Under the pieces are notes generated by a model. That model did no database searches. It saw only the letters and a list, made by a program, of their open reading frames with translations, and was not told the origin of the DNA. The translations under genes were made by a program, and so were the position numbers. 64,000 bases of DNA from Cellulomonas sp. PhB143 (GTDB lineage: Bacteria > Actinomycetota > Actinomycetes > Actinomycetales > Cellulomonadaceae), in assembly GCF_003752595.1 (NCBI RefSeq), contig NZ_RKIJ01000013.1, positions 248,001 to 312,000 on the forward strand. Reading direction: 5' to 3'. How positions within the stretch are numbered: the stretch's first letter is position 1; every line of letters starts with the position of its first letter. This document shows, in pieces, positions 48,088 through 57,506 of the stretch.

Positions 48088-48834
48088 TCAGACCCGCAGG
48101 AAGGGATTGGCCGCGCGCTCGCGGGCCATGGTCGTCGACGGGCCGTGCCCGGGGAGCACGACGACGTCGTCCCCGAGACGCCCGACGACGTCGCGCAGGG
48201 TCCGGCGCATCGCGTCGGCGTCGCCGCCGGGCAGGTCGGTGCGCCCCACGGTCCCGGCGAACAGCACGTCCCCGGTCAGCGCGAGCCCGCCGCCGACGTA
48301 CAGCGTCGACCCCTCGGTGTGCCCGGGGGCGTGCACCGCGCGCAGCCCGAGCCCGTCGGCGGGGCCGGGCCCCGTCGCGGCGCCGTCCCCGCCGCCCGGG
48401 CCCCCGCCGAACGGCTCGACGCGGCGCGGGACGCGGTAGGCCGCCGGGTCCGCGCCGCCCGCGCGCAGCGCGGCGCTCAGCACACCGGGGACCGGTCCCT
48501 CGATCGTCCCGAAGGGGTCCTCCACGCGGTAGGCGTCCGCGCGGTGCAGGCGCAGCGCCACCCCGTACCCGTCGGCGAGCTCCGCCGCGTCGAACGTGTG
48601 GTCCACGTGCCCGTGGGTGGCGAGGACGGCGAGCGGCCGCCACCCGTGGGCCGCCACCGCGGCGCGCACCCCGCCGGCGACGGCGACGCCGGGGTCGACG
48701 ATGACGCACGGGCCGCCGTCGGCCCCGCCCAGCACCCGGCACACCGCACCGAAGACCGGGGAGACCACCGCCTCGACGCGCAACGGCGGGGCCGACGGGT
48801 CCGGGCTCTGCTCGCCTCGCGTCTCGTGGGTCAC
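48088..48834 (-). CDS. metallo-beta-lactamase-fold hydrolase (glyoxalase II-like)
   Basis: 248 residues. Metal ligands are complete: ATHGHVDHTFD (H-x-H-x-D-H), HAPGHTEGS, LTGDVLFAGTVGRTDLPGGD, and VLPGHGPSTTMARERAANPFL. The last motif marks the glyoxalase II-like branch that sits next to hisS in actinobacteria (Rv2581c, from memory). The substrate may be a thioester such as a mycothiol conjugate; this is inference. An inserted Gly/Pro-rich loop (about 150-165) is unusual. TAGCCT lies 6 nt before the GTG (leaderless). Confidence 0.9.
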   Translation of the reverse strand: MTHETRGEQSPDPSAPPLRVEAVVSPVFGAVCRVLGGADGGPCVIVDPGVAVAGGVRAAVAAHGWRPLAVLATHGHVDHTFDAAELADGYGVALRLHRADAYRVEDPFGTIEGPVPGVLSAALRAGGADPAAYRVPRRVEPFGGGPGGGDGAATGPGPADGLGLRAVHAPGHTEGSTLYVGGGLALTGDVLFAGTVGRTDLPGGDADAMRRTLRDVVGRLGDDVVVLPGHGPSTTMARERAANPFLRV

Positions 48835-48840
48835 GCGCCG

Positions 48841-48846
48841 AGGCTA
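48841..48846 (-). promoter_or_regulatory. -10 hexamer TAGCCT of the hydrolase gene, leaderless
   Basis: TAGCCT-CGGCGC-GTGAC; the same sequence, apart from the first base of the start codon, precedes aroQ (15583-15588). Confidence 0.45.
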
Positions 48847-48897
48847 GCGGTCGCCGGCTGCGCTCGCGCCGGTGCGGCCCCGCCGCGCGCCGACCCC

Positions 48898-48912
48898 GGT
48901 GCGGGCCGCACC
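48898..48912. promoter_or_regulatory. inverted repeat upstream of the ppiB-like -10
   Basis: GGTGCGG-G-CCGCACC, 7-bp perfect arms with a 1-bp centre, 8 bp before the TAGACT hexamer. A possible operator. Confidence 0.35.
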
Positions 48913-48920
48913 CGTGCACC

Positions 48921-48926
48921 TAGACT
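48921..48926 (+). promoter_or_regulatory. -10 hexamer TAGACT of the ppiB-DUF349 operon
   Basis: CCTAGACTGTG, leaving a leader of about 85 nt before the TTG start at 49020. Confidence 0.5.
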
Positions 48927-49019
48927 GTGCGCGATCAGGGAGCCCACCGGCCCCTGTGCACGACGACGGCACGCCCCCGCGCGCGCCGCTGCACCGCGAG
49001 GACGCACCGAGGAGACGGA

Positions 49020-49790
49020 TTGGCCACCAGGGCCCAGCGCGAGCGCGAGAGGGCGCGCCGCCAGCAAGAGAAGTACGCGCACCGCCGTGCCCAGAAGGCC
49101 GCGGTGCGCCGCCGGCGCTGGTCCGTCGCGGGGCTCGCGGCCGCCCTCGTCGTGCTCGGCGGGATCGTCGCCGCCGCCGTGGTCCTCGACGACGACCCCG
49201 GGTCGGGCACGACGGGCGCACCCACCAGCTCGGCCTCCTCGGCCGCCGCCACGCCCCGGCCCGCCGGCACCGCCGCCCCCGACCCGGCGCTCGCCGAGGG
49301 TCGCGACCGGGACGCGACGCTGACGACGTCGGCCGGGACGATCGGGCTGACGCTGGACGGCGCCGCGGCTCCCCAGGCCGTCGCGAACTTCGTCGACCTC
49401 GCCGGCCGCGGGTTCTACGACGGCACCGACTGCCACCGCCTGACGACGTCCGGTATCTACGTGCTGCAGTGCGGCGACCCGACCGGCACGGGCACGGGCG
49501 GCCCCGGCTACACGTTCGGCCCGATCGAGAACGCGCCCGCCGACGGCGTCTACCCCGCCGGGACGGTGGCGATGGCGCGCGCGTCGACGCCCGACTCGAT
49601 GGGCTCCCAGTTCTTCCTCGTCTACGAGGACACCGAATTGCCCACCGACGGCGGCGGGTACACAGTGTTCGGCACGATCACCTCTGGCCTGGACACCGTC
49701 CGGGCTGTCGCTGACGCAGGGACGGCGGACGGGACGTCGGACGGGCCCCCAGCCACCCCGGTCACCATCGAAGGAGCAGAAGTCCAGTGA
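49020..49790 (+). CDS. membrane-anchored cyclophilin-type peptidyl-prolyl isomerase
   Basis: Likely folds exported proteins. 256 residues from the TTG at 49020 (ATRAQRERERARRQQ), chosen because GAGGAG lies 5 nt upstream. A basic cytoplasmic segment precedes one membrane helix (VAGLAAALVVLGGIVAAAVVL), a Ser/Thr/Pro linker, then the cyclophilin domain outside: AVANFVDLAGRGFYDGTDCHRLT, GPGYTFGPIENAPADGVYPAGTVAMAR, and GSQFFLVYEDTELP. The usual catalytic Arg/Phe positions are partly replaced (CHRL for FHRV), so activity is likely but unproven. M. tuberculosis ppiB (Rv2582) has the same place and layout, from memory. Confidence 0.9.
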   Translation: MATRAQRERERARRQQEKYAHRRAQKAAVRRRRWSVAGLAAALVVLGGIVAAAVVLDDDPGSGTTGAPTSSASSAAATPRPAGTAAPDPALAEGRDRDATLTTSAGTIGLTLDGAAAPQAVANFVDLAGRGFYDGTDCHRLTTSGIYVLQCGDPTGTGTGGPGYTFGPIENAPADGVYPAGTVAMARASTPDSMGSQFFLVYEDTELPTDGGGYTVFGTITSGLDTVRAVADAGTADGTSDGPPATPVTIEGAEVQ

Positions 49791-51484
49791 GCGAGAGCAC
49801 CGAGAACCCGACGCCCGAGGCGCAGGACGCGGACGGGGCTGCCGAGACGCCGCTCGCCGAGACGCAGTCGAGCGAGGCGCGGCCCACCGAGGCACAGCCC
49901 ACCGAGGCACAGCCGGGCTCGCCGGACACCGGAGCGACTCCGGCCGTCGCACCGGAGGCGCAGGCGCCCGAGGCCGGCACGGGGTCGCCCGAGGCCCCGG
50001 CCCCTGAGGCCCCGACCGAGATCCCCGAGGCTTCGGCGACCCCGGCCGACACCTCGAAGGCCGCCCCCGCCCCGACGCCGGTACCCCGCCCGCGCCCCGT
50101 CCCGACCCCCGCCGCGGTCCCGCGCGCGCCCCGCCCGGGCGCACCCCGCCCCGGCGCGGCCGCCGCCGGAGCGCCCGCGGCGCCCGCCGGCGACGTGCAC
50201 CCGGTGGTACCCGACGAGGCCGCCGCCACGAAGGCCGCCGTCGCGTTCGGGCGGGTCGACGATGACGGCACGGTGTACGTCCGCGAGGCCGCCGGCGAGC
50301 GGTCCGTGGGCCAGTTCCCCGGCGTCGGCGCGGACGAGGCGATGGCGCTGTACGTGCGGCGCTACCTCGACCTGCACGCCAAGGTCGCCCTCTTCGAGGC
50401 GCGCCTGGCGAGCACGGACCTGACCGTCAAGGAGATCGACGCGACCCTCGCCAAGCTCCAGGAGGAGACGGCCGAGCCGGCCGCCGTCGGCGACCTCGAC
50501 GCGCTGCGCGAGCAGGTGGAGCGCCTGTCCGCGACCGCCGCGGGCCGGCGCGAGCAGATCGCCGCCGAGCGCGCGGCGGCGAAGGCCGCGGCGGTGGCGT
50601 CGCGCACCCAGATCGTCGAGGCCGCCGAGCGCATCGCCGCCACGGACCCCGAGCGCATGCAGTGGCGCCCCGCGGGCGAGGAGCTGCGCGCCCTGCTCGA
50701 CGGCTGGAAGGAGGCCCAGCGGTCGGGGCCGCGCATCGACCGGAGCAGCGAGGAGTCGCTCTGGAAGCGCTTCAGCCACGCCCGCACGGCCTTCGACCGC
50801 GAGCGCCGGCACTTCTTCGCCGAGCTCGAGCAGCGCAACGCGTCGGCGAAGAGCACCAAGGAGGAGATCGTCGCCGAGGCCGAGCGGATCGCCTCGAGCA
50901 CGGACTGGGGCCCCACCGCCGGCACGTACCGGGACCTCATGGCACGGTGGAAGGCCGCCGGGCGGGCGAACCGCAAGGACGACGACGCGCTGTGGGCGCG
51001 GTTCCGCGCGGCGCAGGACGAGTTCTTCCATGCGCGCGACGCTGCGAACGCGGAGATCGACGCTGCGTACGGCGAGAACCTCGTGGTCAAGGAGGAGCTG
51101 CTCACCCAGGCCGAGGCGCTCGTGCCGGTCACCGACCTGGCGACCGCGAAGAACACGCTGCGCGACATCCAGGACCGCTGGGAGGAGGCGGGCAAGGTGC
51201 CGCGCGGCGACCTGCAGCGCGTCGAGGGGCGCCTGCGGGCGGTCGAGAAGGCCGTCCGGGACGCCGAGGACGCGCAGTGGTCGCGCAAGAACCCTGAGCA
51301 GCAGGCGCGGGCGGAGGGCGCCGCCGCGCAGCTGGAGTCGGCGATCGCCGAGCTCGAGGCGGACCTGTCGGCGGCGCAGGCGGCGGGCGACGAGCGCCGG
51401 GTCGCGGAGGCCACCGCGGCGCTCGAGGCGCGCCGTTCGTGGCTGGAGCAGATCGTCAGGGCCGCGCAGGACTCGCGCGGCTGA
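49787..51484 (+). CDS. DUF349-repeat protein
   Basis: 565 residues. The first 145 are low complexity (Pro/Ala/Glu-rich, with 15-bp repeats encoding TEAQP) and probably disordered. The rest is helical coiled coil with repeated DUF349 units, e.g. LWKRFSHARTAFDRERRHFF, LWARFRAAQDEFFHARDAANAEID, and WEEAGKVPRGDLQRVEGRLRAVEKAVRDAE. DUF349 proteins have no agreed function. The GTG overlaps the cyclophilin stop as GTGA, and a 17-bp stem-loop ends the operon. Confidence 0.9.
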   Translation: MSESTENPTPEAQDADGAAETPLAETQSSEARPTEAQPTEAQPGSPDTGATPAVAPEAQAPEAGTGSPEAPAPEAPTEIPEASATPADTSKAAPAPTPVPRPRPVPTPAAVPRAPRPGAPRPGAAAAGAPAAPAGDVHPVVPDEAAATKAAVAFGRVDDDGTVYVREAAGERSVGQFPGVGADEAMALYVRRYLDLHAKVALFEARLASTDLTVKEIDATLAKLQEETAEPAAVGDLDALREQVERLSATAAGRREQIAAERAAAKAAAVASRTQIVEAAERIAATDPERMQWRPAGEELRALLDGWKEAQRSGPRIDRSSEESLWKRFSHARTAFDRERRHFFAELEQRNASAKSTKEEIVAEAERIASSTDWGPTAGTYRDLMARWKAAGRANRKDDDALWARFRAAQDEFFHARDAANAEIDAAYGENLVVKEELLTQAEALVPVTDLATAKNTLRDIQDRWEEAGKVPRGDLQRVEGRLRAVEKAVRDAEDAQWSRKNPEQQARAEGAAAQLESAIAELEADLSAAQAAGDERRVAEATAALEARRSWLEQIVRAAQDSRG

Positions 51485-51492
51485 TCCGTCCA

Positions 51493-51531
51493 CAGCACCG
51501 CCCGTCGCCCTGGTGGCGACGGGCGGTGCTG
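51493..51531 (+). terminator. 17-bp perfect stem-loop after the DUF349 gene
   Basis: Arms 51493-51509 and 51515-51531 (CAGCACCGCCCGTCGCC and its exact complement) around a 5-nt loop, 8 nt after the stop. There is no T-run, as is common in this group. The strongest simple hairpin in the window. Confidence 0.85.
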
Positions 51532-51547
51532 CGTCAGGGTGGGCACC

Positions 51548-52255
51548 ATGCCCGTCACGCGAGACCCGCATCCCGGCCCGACGCTCACCGAGTGGCTCCG
51601 CCAGCCGTGCGCCGACGCGGGGCCGCTGCCGGGCGTGGTGCGCCCCGCGGACGTCGGCGGCGCCGTCGCCTTCCAGGTCCTGCTGCGCGAGGGCGCGCTG
51701 CGGCCGGTCCGGGACGGCGTCGCGGTCCCCCGGTCGCGCCCCGTGGACCGCACGGTGCGCGCGACGACGCTGGCGGACCTCGTGCTGCCCGGCACGGTCC
51801 TCGGCGGGGAGGCGGCCGCCTGGGTGCACGCCGGCGGCGGGGCGCCCCGGCACGTCGAGCTGGTCGCGCCGGCCGCCGCGCACCTGCCGGTCTCCGGGGA
51901 GGACCGCTCGGTGCGGCGCGCGCTGCTCCTGGGGAACGAGCACGTGCTGCTCGGCGGGATCCGCGTCACCAGCGTCCTGCGCACCGCGCTCGACGTCGCG
52001 ACCGCGCCGGGCCGCGGGCCTGCCGCACCCGGACACGGGTCGAGGGGCGGGCCGGGGCCCGCGCGGCCGTCGGACGCCGAGGTGGAGCGCGCCGCGGCCC
52101 TGGTGGTGCGGCTGTGCCGGGTGTGCGACCTGGACGTCTCGGGCGTGCGCCGGGCGCTCGAGCTGCGGCCGCGGTGGCACGGGCGCCGGACGGCGCGGCG
52201 CGTGCTCGAGGCGGCCTCCGCGGCTCGCCCGGCGCCCGGACCTGCCCTAGCGTGA
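51548..52255 (+). CDS. AbiEi-type antitoxin-like protein without partner
   Basis: 235 residues from the ATG at 51548; the in-frame GTG at 51539 is the alternative. The N-terminal 60 residues resemble the winged-helix of AbiEi antitoxins (GVVRPADVGGAVAFQVLLREGALRPVRDGVAVP), followed by LADLVLPGTVLGGEAAAWVHAGG and TSVLRTALDVA, as in many actinobacterial AbiEi-like/DUF559-neighbour proteins. No AbiEii nucleotidyltransferase toxin gene adjoins, so it is probably not a working toxin-antitoxin pair. The start lies 17 nt after the DUF349 terminator. Confidence 0.72.
   Translation: MPVTRDPHPGPTLTEWLRQPCADAGPLPGVVRPADVGGAVAFQVLLREGALRPVRDGVAVPRSRPVDRTVRATTLADLVLPGTVLGGEAAAWVHAGGGAPRHVELVAPAAAHLPVSGEDRSVRRALLLGNEHVLLGGIRVTSVLRTALDVATAPGRGPAAPGHGSRGGPGPARPSDAEVERAAALVVRLCRVCDLDVSGVRRALELRPRWHGRRTARRVLEAASAARPAPGPALA
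52248..52253 (+). promoter_or_regulatory. -10 hexamer TAGCGT of the PolDom gene, leaderless
   Basis: TAGCGT ends 6 nt before the ATG at 52260 and overlaps the stop of the upstream gene. Same hexamer as the TPP-riboswitch promoter. Confidence 0.45.
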
Positions 52256-52259
52256 TCCC

Positions 52260-53327
52260 ATGGCAGCCAAGACCCCTCCGGTCGAGCTCGACGTCGCGGG
52301 CCGCACGGTGCGGGTCTCGAGCCCGGACCGGGTGGTCTTCCCGGGTCCCGGCCTGACGAAGCTGGACGTCGTGCAGCACTACGTGGACGTGGGCGAGGGG
52401 ATCCTCGCCGCCCTGCGCGAGCGGCCGACCACTCTCGAGCGCTGGCCGAAGGGCGTCCTCGAGGGCTTTCGCCTGAGCACCCGCACCGACAGCACGGGTG
52501 ACGCGTTCTTCCAGAAGCGCCTCCCGCGCGGCGCACCGGACTACGTCGAGACGGCGACCATCGCCTTCCCGAGCGGCCGCTCGGCCGACGAGGTCGCGCC
52601 CACCGAGCTCGCCGTCGTCGCCTGGGCCGCCAACCTCGGGACCATCACGTTCCACCCGTGGCCCGTGCGCCGGGACGACGTCGAGCGGCCCGACCAGCTC
52701 CGCATCGACCTCGACCCGCAGCCGGGCACCGGGTACGCGGACGCCGCCCGGCTGGCCGACGACGTGCGCGGGCTCCTCGAGGAGGTCGGCCTCACGGGCT
52801 TCCCCAAGACGTCCGGCGGCCGCGGCCTGCACGTCTTCGCCCCCGTCGAGCCGCGCTGGGACTTCACCACTGCGCGCCGCGCGACGATCGCGTTCGGCCG
52901 CGAGCTCGAGCGCCGCAACCCCGGCCGCGTCACGACGGCGTGGTGGAAGGAGGAGCGCGGCGAGAAGATCTTCGTCGACTACAACCAGATGGCGCGCGAC
53001 CGGACCATGGCCTCCGCGTACTCGGTGCGCCCCAACGGCCGGGCCACCGTCTCCGCTCCCCTGCGCTGGTCGGAGGTCGGGGAGGTCTCCCCCGACGACT
53101 TCACGGTCGGCACGTTCGCGGCGCGGTTCGCGGACGTCGGCGACCTCTTCGCGGGCGCCTCCGCGGGAGGTGCCTCCGACGCGGCGGGCTCGCTCGACGC
53201 GCTCCTCGAGCTCGCGGCGAAGGACGAGCGCGACCACGACCTGGGCGACCTGCCCTACCCGCCCGAGTACCCGAAGATGCCCGGCGAGCCGAGCCGGGTG
53301 CAGCCCAGCCGCGCGAAGAAGCCCTGA
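52260..53327 (+). CDS. LigD-type polymerase domain (PolDom) protein, stand-alone
   Basis: Archaeo-eukaryotic primase-type polymerase used in end joining or gap repair. 355 residues. The catalytic acid pair is in RIDLDPQPGT (D-x-D), followed by PKTSGGRGLHVF and IFVDYNQMARDRTMASAYSVRP. The N-terminal SPDRVVFPG...TKLDVVQHYVDV matches LigD-Pol. No ligase or nuclease domain is fused. Convergent with an ATP-dependent ligase 28 bp away; no Ku gene is in the window. Confidence 0.93.
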   Translation: MAAKTPPVELDVAGRTVRVSSPDRVVFPGPGLTKLDVVQHYVDVGEGILAALRERPTTLERWPKGVLEGFRLSTRTDSTGDAFFQKRLPRGAPDYVETATIAFPSGRSADEVAPTELAVVAWAANLGTITFHPWPVRRDDVERPDQLRIDLDPQPGTGYADAARLADDVRGLLEEVGLTGFPKTSGGRGLHVFAPVEPRWDFTTARRATIAFGRELERRNPGRVTTAWWKEERGEKIFVDYNQMARDRTMASAYSVRPNGRATVSAPLRWSEVGEVSPDDFTVGTFAARFADVGDLFAGASAGGASDAAGSLDALLELAAKDERDHDLGDLPYPPEYPKMPGEPSRVQPSRAKKP

Positions 53328-53355
53328 GACCCGCGCGCTCCGACCGCGCCGCCGG

Positions 53356-54462
53356 TCAGGCCGCCCCGGGCGCCCCGGGCAGCAGCTCGGCCAGGTCGTA
53401 GGACACGGGCTCCTCGAGCTGGTCGAACCGGCAGCTCTCCGGCTCGCGGTCCCCGCGGACGCGGCGCAGCTGGACGGTGTGCCGGAACCGCGTGCCCTCC
53501 ATGTGGTCGTAGGCCACCTCGAGCACCTGCGTGGGCTCGAGCGCCACGAACGACAGGTCCTTGCCGCCCGTCCAGCGCGACTGCGCCCCCGGCGCCCGGT
53601 GCGCCTCGCCGGCGGCGTCACCCCCGCCACCGGTGCCCTCCGTCAGCCACGGGTGACCGGAGGTGACCTCCAGGGGCGCGAGCTCGCGGGCGAGCTCCGC
53701 CCGCCGCGCCGCCGTGAACGACGACGCCGCGCCCACGAACTGCAGCGTCCCCGCGTCGTCGTACAGCCCGAGCAGGAGCGAGCCCACGAGCGGCGCCTCC
53801 GGTATCGAGTCCTTGTGCGGCCGGTAGCCCGCCAGCACCACTTCCGCGGTGCGCTCGTGCTTGACCTTGAGCATCGCGCGCCGGCCCTGCTGGTACGGGG
53901 CGTCGAGGGGCTTGGCCACGATGCCGTCGAGCCCCGCGCCCTCGAACGACGCGAACCACTCGCGCGCCGTGTCGGCGTCCCGGGTGCGGCGCGTGGCGTG
54001 CACCAGCGGCCCGGCCAGACCGAGCCCGTCGAGGATCTCGTGGCGCCGCGACTGGGGAAGTGCGCTGACGTCGTCGTCCCCGAGCGCCAGGACGTCGAAG
54101 ACGACCAGGGCCGCGGGGGTCTCGCGCGCGAGGCGCTCGACGCGGGACGCGGCGGGGTGCACCCGCTGGGACAGCAGCTCGAACTCCAGGCGCGCGTCCA
54201 GGGCGACGACGATCTCCCCGTCGACGACGCAGCGCTCGGGCAGCGCCTCGCGCACCGCGTCGACGACGTCCGGGAAGTAACGGTCCAGGGGCTTGCCGCT
54301 GCGGCTCGCCAGCAGGACCTCCGCGCCGTCGCGGAACGCGAGGCAGCGGAAGCCGTCCCACTTCGGCTCGTACACGAGCCCTCCGGCCGTGCCCGCGTGG
54401 GGGACGCCCGAGACGGCCTTGGCGAGCATCGGGCGCACGGGCGGCATCACGGGCAGGTCCAT
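53356..54462 (-). CDS. ATP-dependent DNA ligase, LigC-like
   Basis: Seals nicks using ATP. 368 residues from the ATG at 54462. The nucleophilic lysine motif is YEPKWDGFR at about residues 31-39. VVDGEIVVA, LVVFDVLALG, GLDGIVAKPLDAPYQQGRR, and MLKVKHERTAEVVLAGYRPH are the other nucleotidyltransferase motifs, followed by an OB fold (LVGSLLLGLYDDAGTLQFVGAAS). This is the short, stand-alone form found beside PolDom genes in actinobacteria. A Gly-rich insert lies near residue 290. Confidence 0.93.
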   Translation of the reverse strand: MDLPVMPPVRPMLAKAVSGVPHAGTAGGLVYEPKWDGFRCLAFRDGAEVLLASRSGKPLDRYFPDVVDAVREALPERCVVDGEIVVALDARLEFELLSQRVHPAASRVERLARETPAALVVFDVLALGDDDVSALPQSRRHEILDGLGLAGPLVHATRRTRDADTAREWFASFEGAGLDGIVAKPLDAPYQQGRRAMLKVKHERTAEVVLAGYRPHKDSIPEAPLVGSLLLGLYDDAGTLQFVGAASSFTAARRAELARELAPLEVTSGHPWLTEGTGGGGDAAGEAHRAPGAQSRWTGGKDLSFVALEPTQVLEVAYDHMEGTRFRHTVQLRRVRGDREPESCRFDQLEEPVSYDLAELLPGAPGAA

Positions 54463-54494
54463 GGCAGCGATGCTCCCACCCGTCGCGCCGGCTG

Positions 54495-56783
54495 TCAGGC
54501 CGGCAGCCTCGGGTGCTCCGCGGCGCGCGACCCGGTGATGCGGTAGACGTCGAACACGCCCTCGATCTTGCGGACCCCCTTGAGCACCTGGGCGAGGTGC
54601 CCGGGCTCGGCCATCTCGAAGACGAAGCGGGAGACGGCGACGCGGTCGTTCGACGTGGACACGGCCGCCGACAGGATGTTCACGTGGTAGTCGGACAGCA
54701 CGCGCGTCACGTCCGAGAGCAGCCGCGAGCGGTCGAGCGCCTCGACCTGGATCTGCACGAGGAACATGGTGTTCGCGCTCGTGGACCAGGACACGTCGAC
54801 GAACCGCTCCGGCTGGCTGCGCAGCCCCTCGACGTTCTGACAGTCCGCCCGGTGCACGCTCACGCCGCTGCCGCGGGTGACGAAGCCGATGATCTCGTCG
54901 CCCGGGACCGGCGTGCAGCACTTCGCGAGCTTCACCCAGACGTCGTCGACCCCCTTGACCACGACGCCCTGGTCGCCGGTGCGCACCCGGCGCGCGGTCT
55001 CCCCCGGCCGCGCCACCTCCGCGACGTCCTCGACGGTCGCGTCGTCGCCGCCGATGGAGTGCACGAGCTTCGTGACGACGTTGGCCGCCGACGTCTGGCC
55101 CTCGCCGATCGCCGCGTACAGCGCGGTGACGTCCGAGTAGCGCATCTCGTTGGCGAGCGCGAGCAGCGACTCGTGCGACAGGAGACGCTGGATCGGCAGG
55201 TTCTGCTTGCGCATCGCCTTGACGAGGTTCTCCTTGCCGACCTCGACGGCCTCCTCGCGCCGCTCCTTGGAGAACCACTGGCGGATCTTGTTGCGCGCGC
55301 GGGGGCTCTTGACGAACGCGAGCCAGTCCCGGCTCGGCCCCGCGTTCTCCGAGCGGGAGGTCAGCACCTCGACGACGTCGCCGTTCTCGAGCGTCGAGTC
55401 GAGCGGGACGAGCCTGCCGTTGACCCGCGCGCCCATGGTGCGGTGCCCGACCTCGGTGTGCACCGCGTAGGAGAAGTCCACCGGCGTGGACCCCGCGGGC
55501 AGCGCCATGACGTCGCCCTTGGGCGTGAAGACGTAGACCTCCCCGCCGCCGATCTCGAAGCGCAGCGAGTCCAGGAACTCGCCCGGGTCCGCCGTCTCGC
55601 GCTGCCAGTCGACGAGCTGGCGCAGCCACTGCATGTCGGCGCCGTCCCCGCCGGCGCCGCCGGCCGACTTCGCGGCCTCCTTGTACTTCCAGTGCGCGGC
55701 GACGCCGTACTCGGCCCGCCGGTGCATGTCGTGGGTGCGCAGCTGGATCTCGACCGGCTTTCCGCCGGGACCGATCACCGTGGTGTGCAGCGACTGGTAC
55801 ATGTTGAACTTCGGCATCGCGATGTAGTCCTTGAACCGGCCGGGGACCGGGTTCCACCGCGCGTGCAGCGCGCCGAGCGCCGCGTAGCAGTCGCGCACCG
55901 AGTCCACCAGGACCCGCACGCCGACGAGGTCGTAGATCTCCGCGAAGTCGTGGCCGCGCACGATCATCTTCTGGTAGATCGAGTAGTAGTGCTTCGGGCG
56001 CCCCGTGACGGTCGCCTTGATCTTCGCCGAGCGCAGGTCGGAGGTGACCTGCGAGCGCACCACCGCGAGGTACTCCTCGCGGGCCGGGGCCCGCTCCGTG
56101 ACGAGGTGGACGATCTCGTCGTAGACCTTCGGGTACAGCGTCGCGAAGGACAGGTCCTCGAGCTCCCACTTGATGGTGTTCATCCCGAGCCGGTGGGCCA
56201 GGGGCGCGTAGATCTCGAGGGTCTCGCGGGCCTTGCGCTGCGCGGAGGCCGCCGGGACGAACTTCCACGTGCGGGCGTTGTGCAGCCGGTCGGCGAGCTT
56301 GATCACCAGGACGCGGATGTCGCGGGCCATCGCGACGACCATCTTGCGCACGGTCTCCGCCTGTGCGGCGTCCCCGTACTGCACCTTGTCCAGCTTGGTC
56401 ACCCCGTCGACCAGCATCGCGATCTCGTCGCCGTACTCGGCGCGCAGCCGGTCCAGCGAGTAGTCGGTGTCCTCGACCGTGTCGTGCAGCAGCGCGGCCG
56501 CGAGGGTCGACGGCGTCATCCCCAGCTCCGCGAGGATCGTCGCGACGGCCACCGGGTGGGTGATGTACGGGTCGCCGCTCTTGCGCATCTGGCCGCGGTG
56601 CGCCTTCTCCGCCGTCCGGTAGGCGCGCTCGATCCCCGACAGGTCGGCCTTCGGGTGGTTGGTGCGCACCGCCTGGAGCAGCGGCTCCAGCGCCGGGGTG
56701 CCCTGCGGTCGGCTCGCGAACCGCACGAGGCGTGAGCGCACCTTGGAGCCCTGGGCCCCGCTGGTCCGGGTGTCGTCGCTCAT
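54495..56783 (-). CDS. rel: bifunctional (p)ppGpp synthetase/hydrolase
   Basis: Stringent-response enzyme. 762 residues from the ATG at 56783 (GGAGG 4 nt upstream). The HD hydrolase domain has [10 protein letters not shown]; the synthetase domain has [13 protein letters not shown] and [19 protein letters not shown], where RFKD (instead of EFDD) marks a bifunctional Rel. Then TGS ([29 protein letters not shown]), the zinc-finger-like domain [16 protein letters not shown], and a C-terminal ACT domain. It lies next to apt and secDF as in other actinobacteria, with its own -10 overlapping the apt stop. Confidence 0.97.
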   Translation of the reverse strand: MSDDTRTSGAQGSKVRSRLVRFASRPQGTPALEPLLQAVRTNHPKADLSGIERAYRTAEKAHRGQMRKSGDPYITHPVAVATILAELGMTPSTLAAALLHDTVEDTDYSLDRLRAEYGDEIAMLVDGVTKLDKVQYGDAAQAETVRKMVVAMARDIRVLVIKLADRLHNARTWKFVPAASAQRKARETLEIYAPLAHRLGMNTIKWELEDLSFATLYPKVYDEIVHLVTERAPAREEYLAVVRSQVTSDLRSAKIKATVTGRPKHYYSIYQKMIVRGHDFAEIYDLVGVRVLVDSVRDCYAALGALHARWNPVPGRFKDYIAMPKFNMYQSLHTTVIGPGGKPVEIQLRTHDMHRRAEYGVAAHWKYKEAAKSAGGAGGDGADMQWLRQLVDWQRETADPGEFLDSLRFEIGGGEVYVFTPKGDVMALPAGSTPVDFSYAVHTEVGHRTMGARVNGRLVPLDSTLENGDVVEVLTSRSENAGPSRDWLAFVKSPRARNKIRQWFSKERREEAVEVGKENLVKAMRKQNLPIQRLLSHESLLALANEMRYSDVTALYAAIGEGQTSAANVVTKLVHSIGGDDATVEDVAEVARPGETARRVRTGDQGVVVKGVDDVWVKLAKCCTPVPGDEIIGFVTRGSGVSVHRADCQNVEGLRSQPERFVDVSWSTSANTMFLVQIQVEALDRSRLLSDVTRVLSDYHVNILSAAVSTSNDRVAVSRFVFEMAEPGHLAQVLKGVRKIEGVFDVYRITGSRAAEHPRLPA

Positions 56784-56930
56784 GTGGCCTCCTCGGTCGC
56801 CGGTGGGGGCCGTCCCCGGGCCGGCCGGCGGACGACAGGCCGTGGACGCTCCCGGTCCGCCTGGCTCGCCGACGTGCCGCGAACCGTGCGGGTCCCGCAC
56901 CCGGCGGGACCGCCCCGCCGGAGTGCAGTC

Positions 56931-56936
56931 ATCCTA
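56931..56936 (-). promoter_or_regulatory. -10 hexamer TAGGAT of rel, sharing the apt stop codon
   Basis: The minus strand reads GCG-TAG-GAT: TAG stops apt and opens the hexamer, leaving a leader of about 140 nt before rel. Confidence 0.45.
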
Positions 56937-57506
56937 CGCCGGGACCCCCCACAGGGAGGTCAGCCGGCGACCGTCGAGGCGGGCCCGCCCGCCGAGCCCG
57001 TCCAGCTCGAGCAGGAACTGGACGTCGACGACCTCCGCGCCGCAGCGCTCGACGAGCTCGAGGGCCGCGGCCGCCGTCCCGCCGGTGGCCAGGACGTCGT
57101 CGATCACGACGGCGTGCGAGCCCCGCGGGATCGTCGCCGAGCGGACCTCGAGCTCCGCCGTGCCGTACTCGAGGTCGTAGGTGACGCGCTCGGTGGGCGG
57201 CGGGAGCTTGCCCGCCTTGCGCAGCGGCACGAACCCCACGCCGAGCTCGATCGCCAGCGGGGCGCCCAGCAGGAACCCGCGCGCCTCCATGCCCACCACG
57301 ACGTCGACGTGCCGGCCCGCGACGCTCTGCGCGCAGGTGCGCACGACGTCGGCGAGCGCGCCCCCGTCCGCCAGCAGCGGGGTGATGTCCTGGAACAGGA
57401 CGCCGGGCTCGGGGTAGTCGGGCACCGCCCGCACGAGGGCCGCGACCTGCGCCGCCCGCTCGGGCGACAGGCCGAGCCGCTCGACGTCCCTGGGCTCGAG
57501 GCTCAT
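56934..57506 (-). CDS. apt: adenine phosphoribosyltransferase
   Basis: Salvages adenine to AMP. 190 residues from the ATG at 57506, overlapping the secF stop as ATGA. Motifs are VPDYPEPGVLFQDITPLLAD, VVGMEARGFLLGAPLA, VPLRKAGKLP, and the PRPP loop HAVVIDDVLATGGTAAAALELVER. Normal size. It is the last gene of yajC-secD-secF-apt and sits before rel. Confidence 0.96.
   Translation of the reverse strand: MSLEPRDVERLGLSPERAAQVAALVRAVPDYPEPGVLFQDITPLLADGGALADVVRTCAQSVAGRHVDVVVGMEARGFLLGAPLAIELGVGFVPLRKAGKLPPPTERVTYDLEYGTAELEVRSATIPRGSHAVVIDDVLATGGTAAAALELVERCGAEVVDVQFLLELDGLGGRARLDGRRLTSLWGVPA

Noticed and set aside
51548-52255. Complete type IV toxin-antitoxin system
   Set aside because: Only an antitoxin-like domain is visible; the adjacent gene is a PolDom polymerase, not an AbiEii nucleotidyltransferase.
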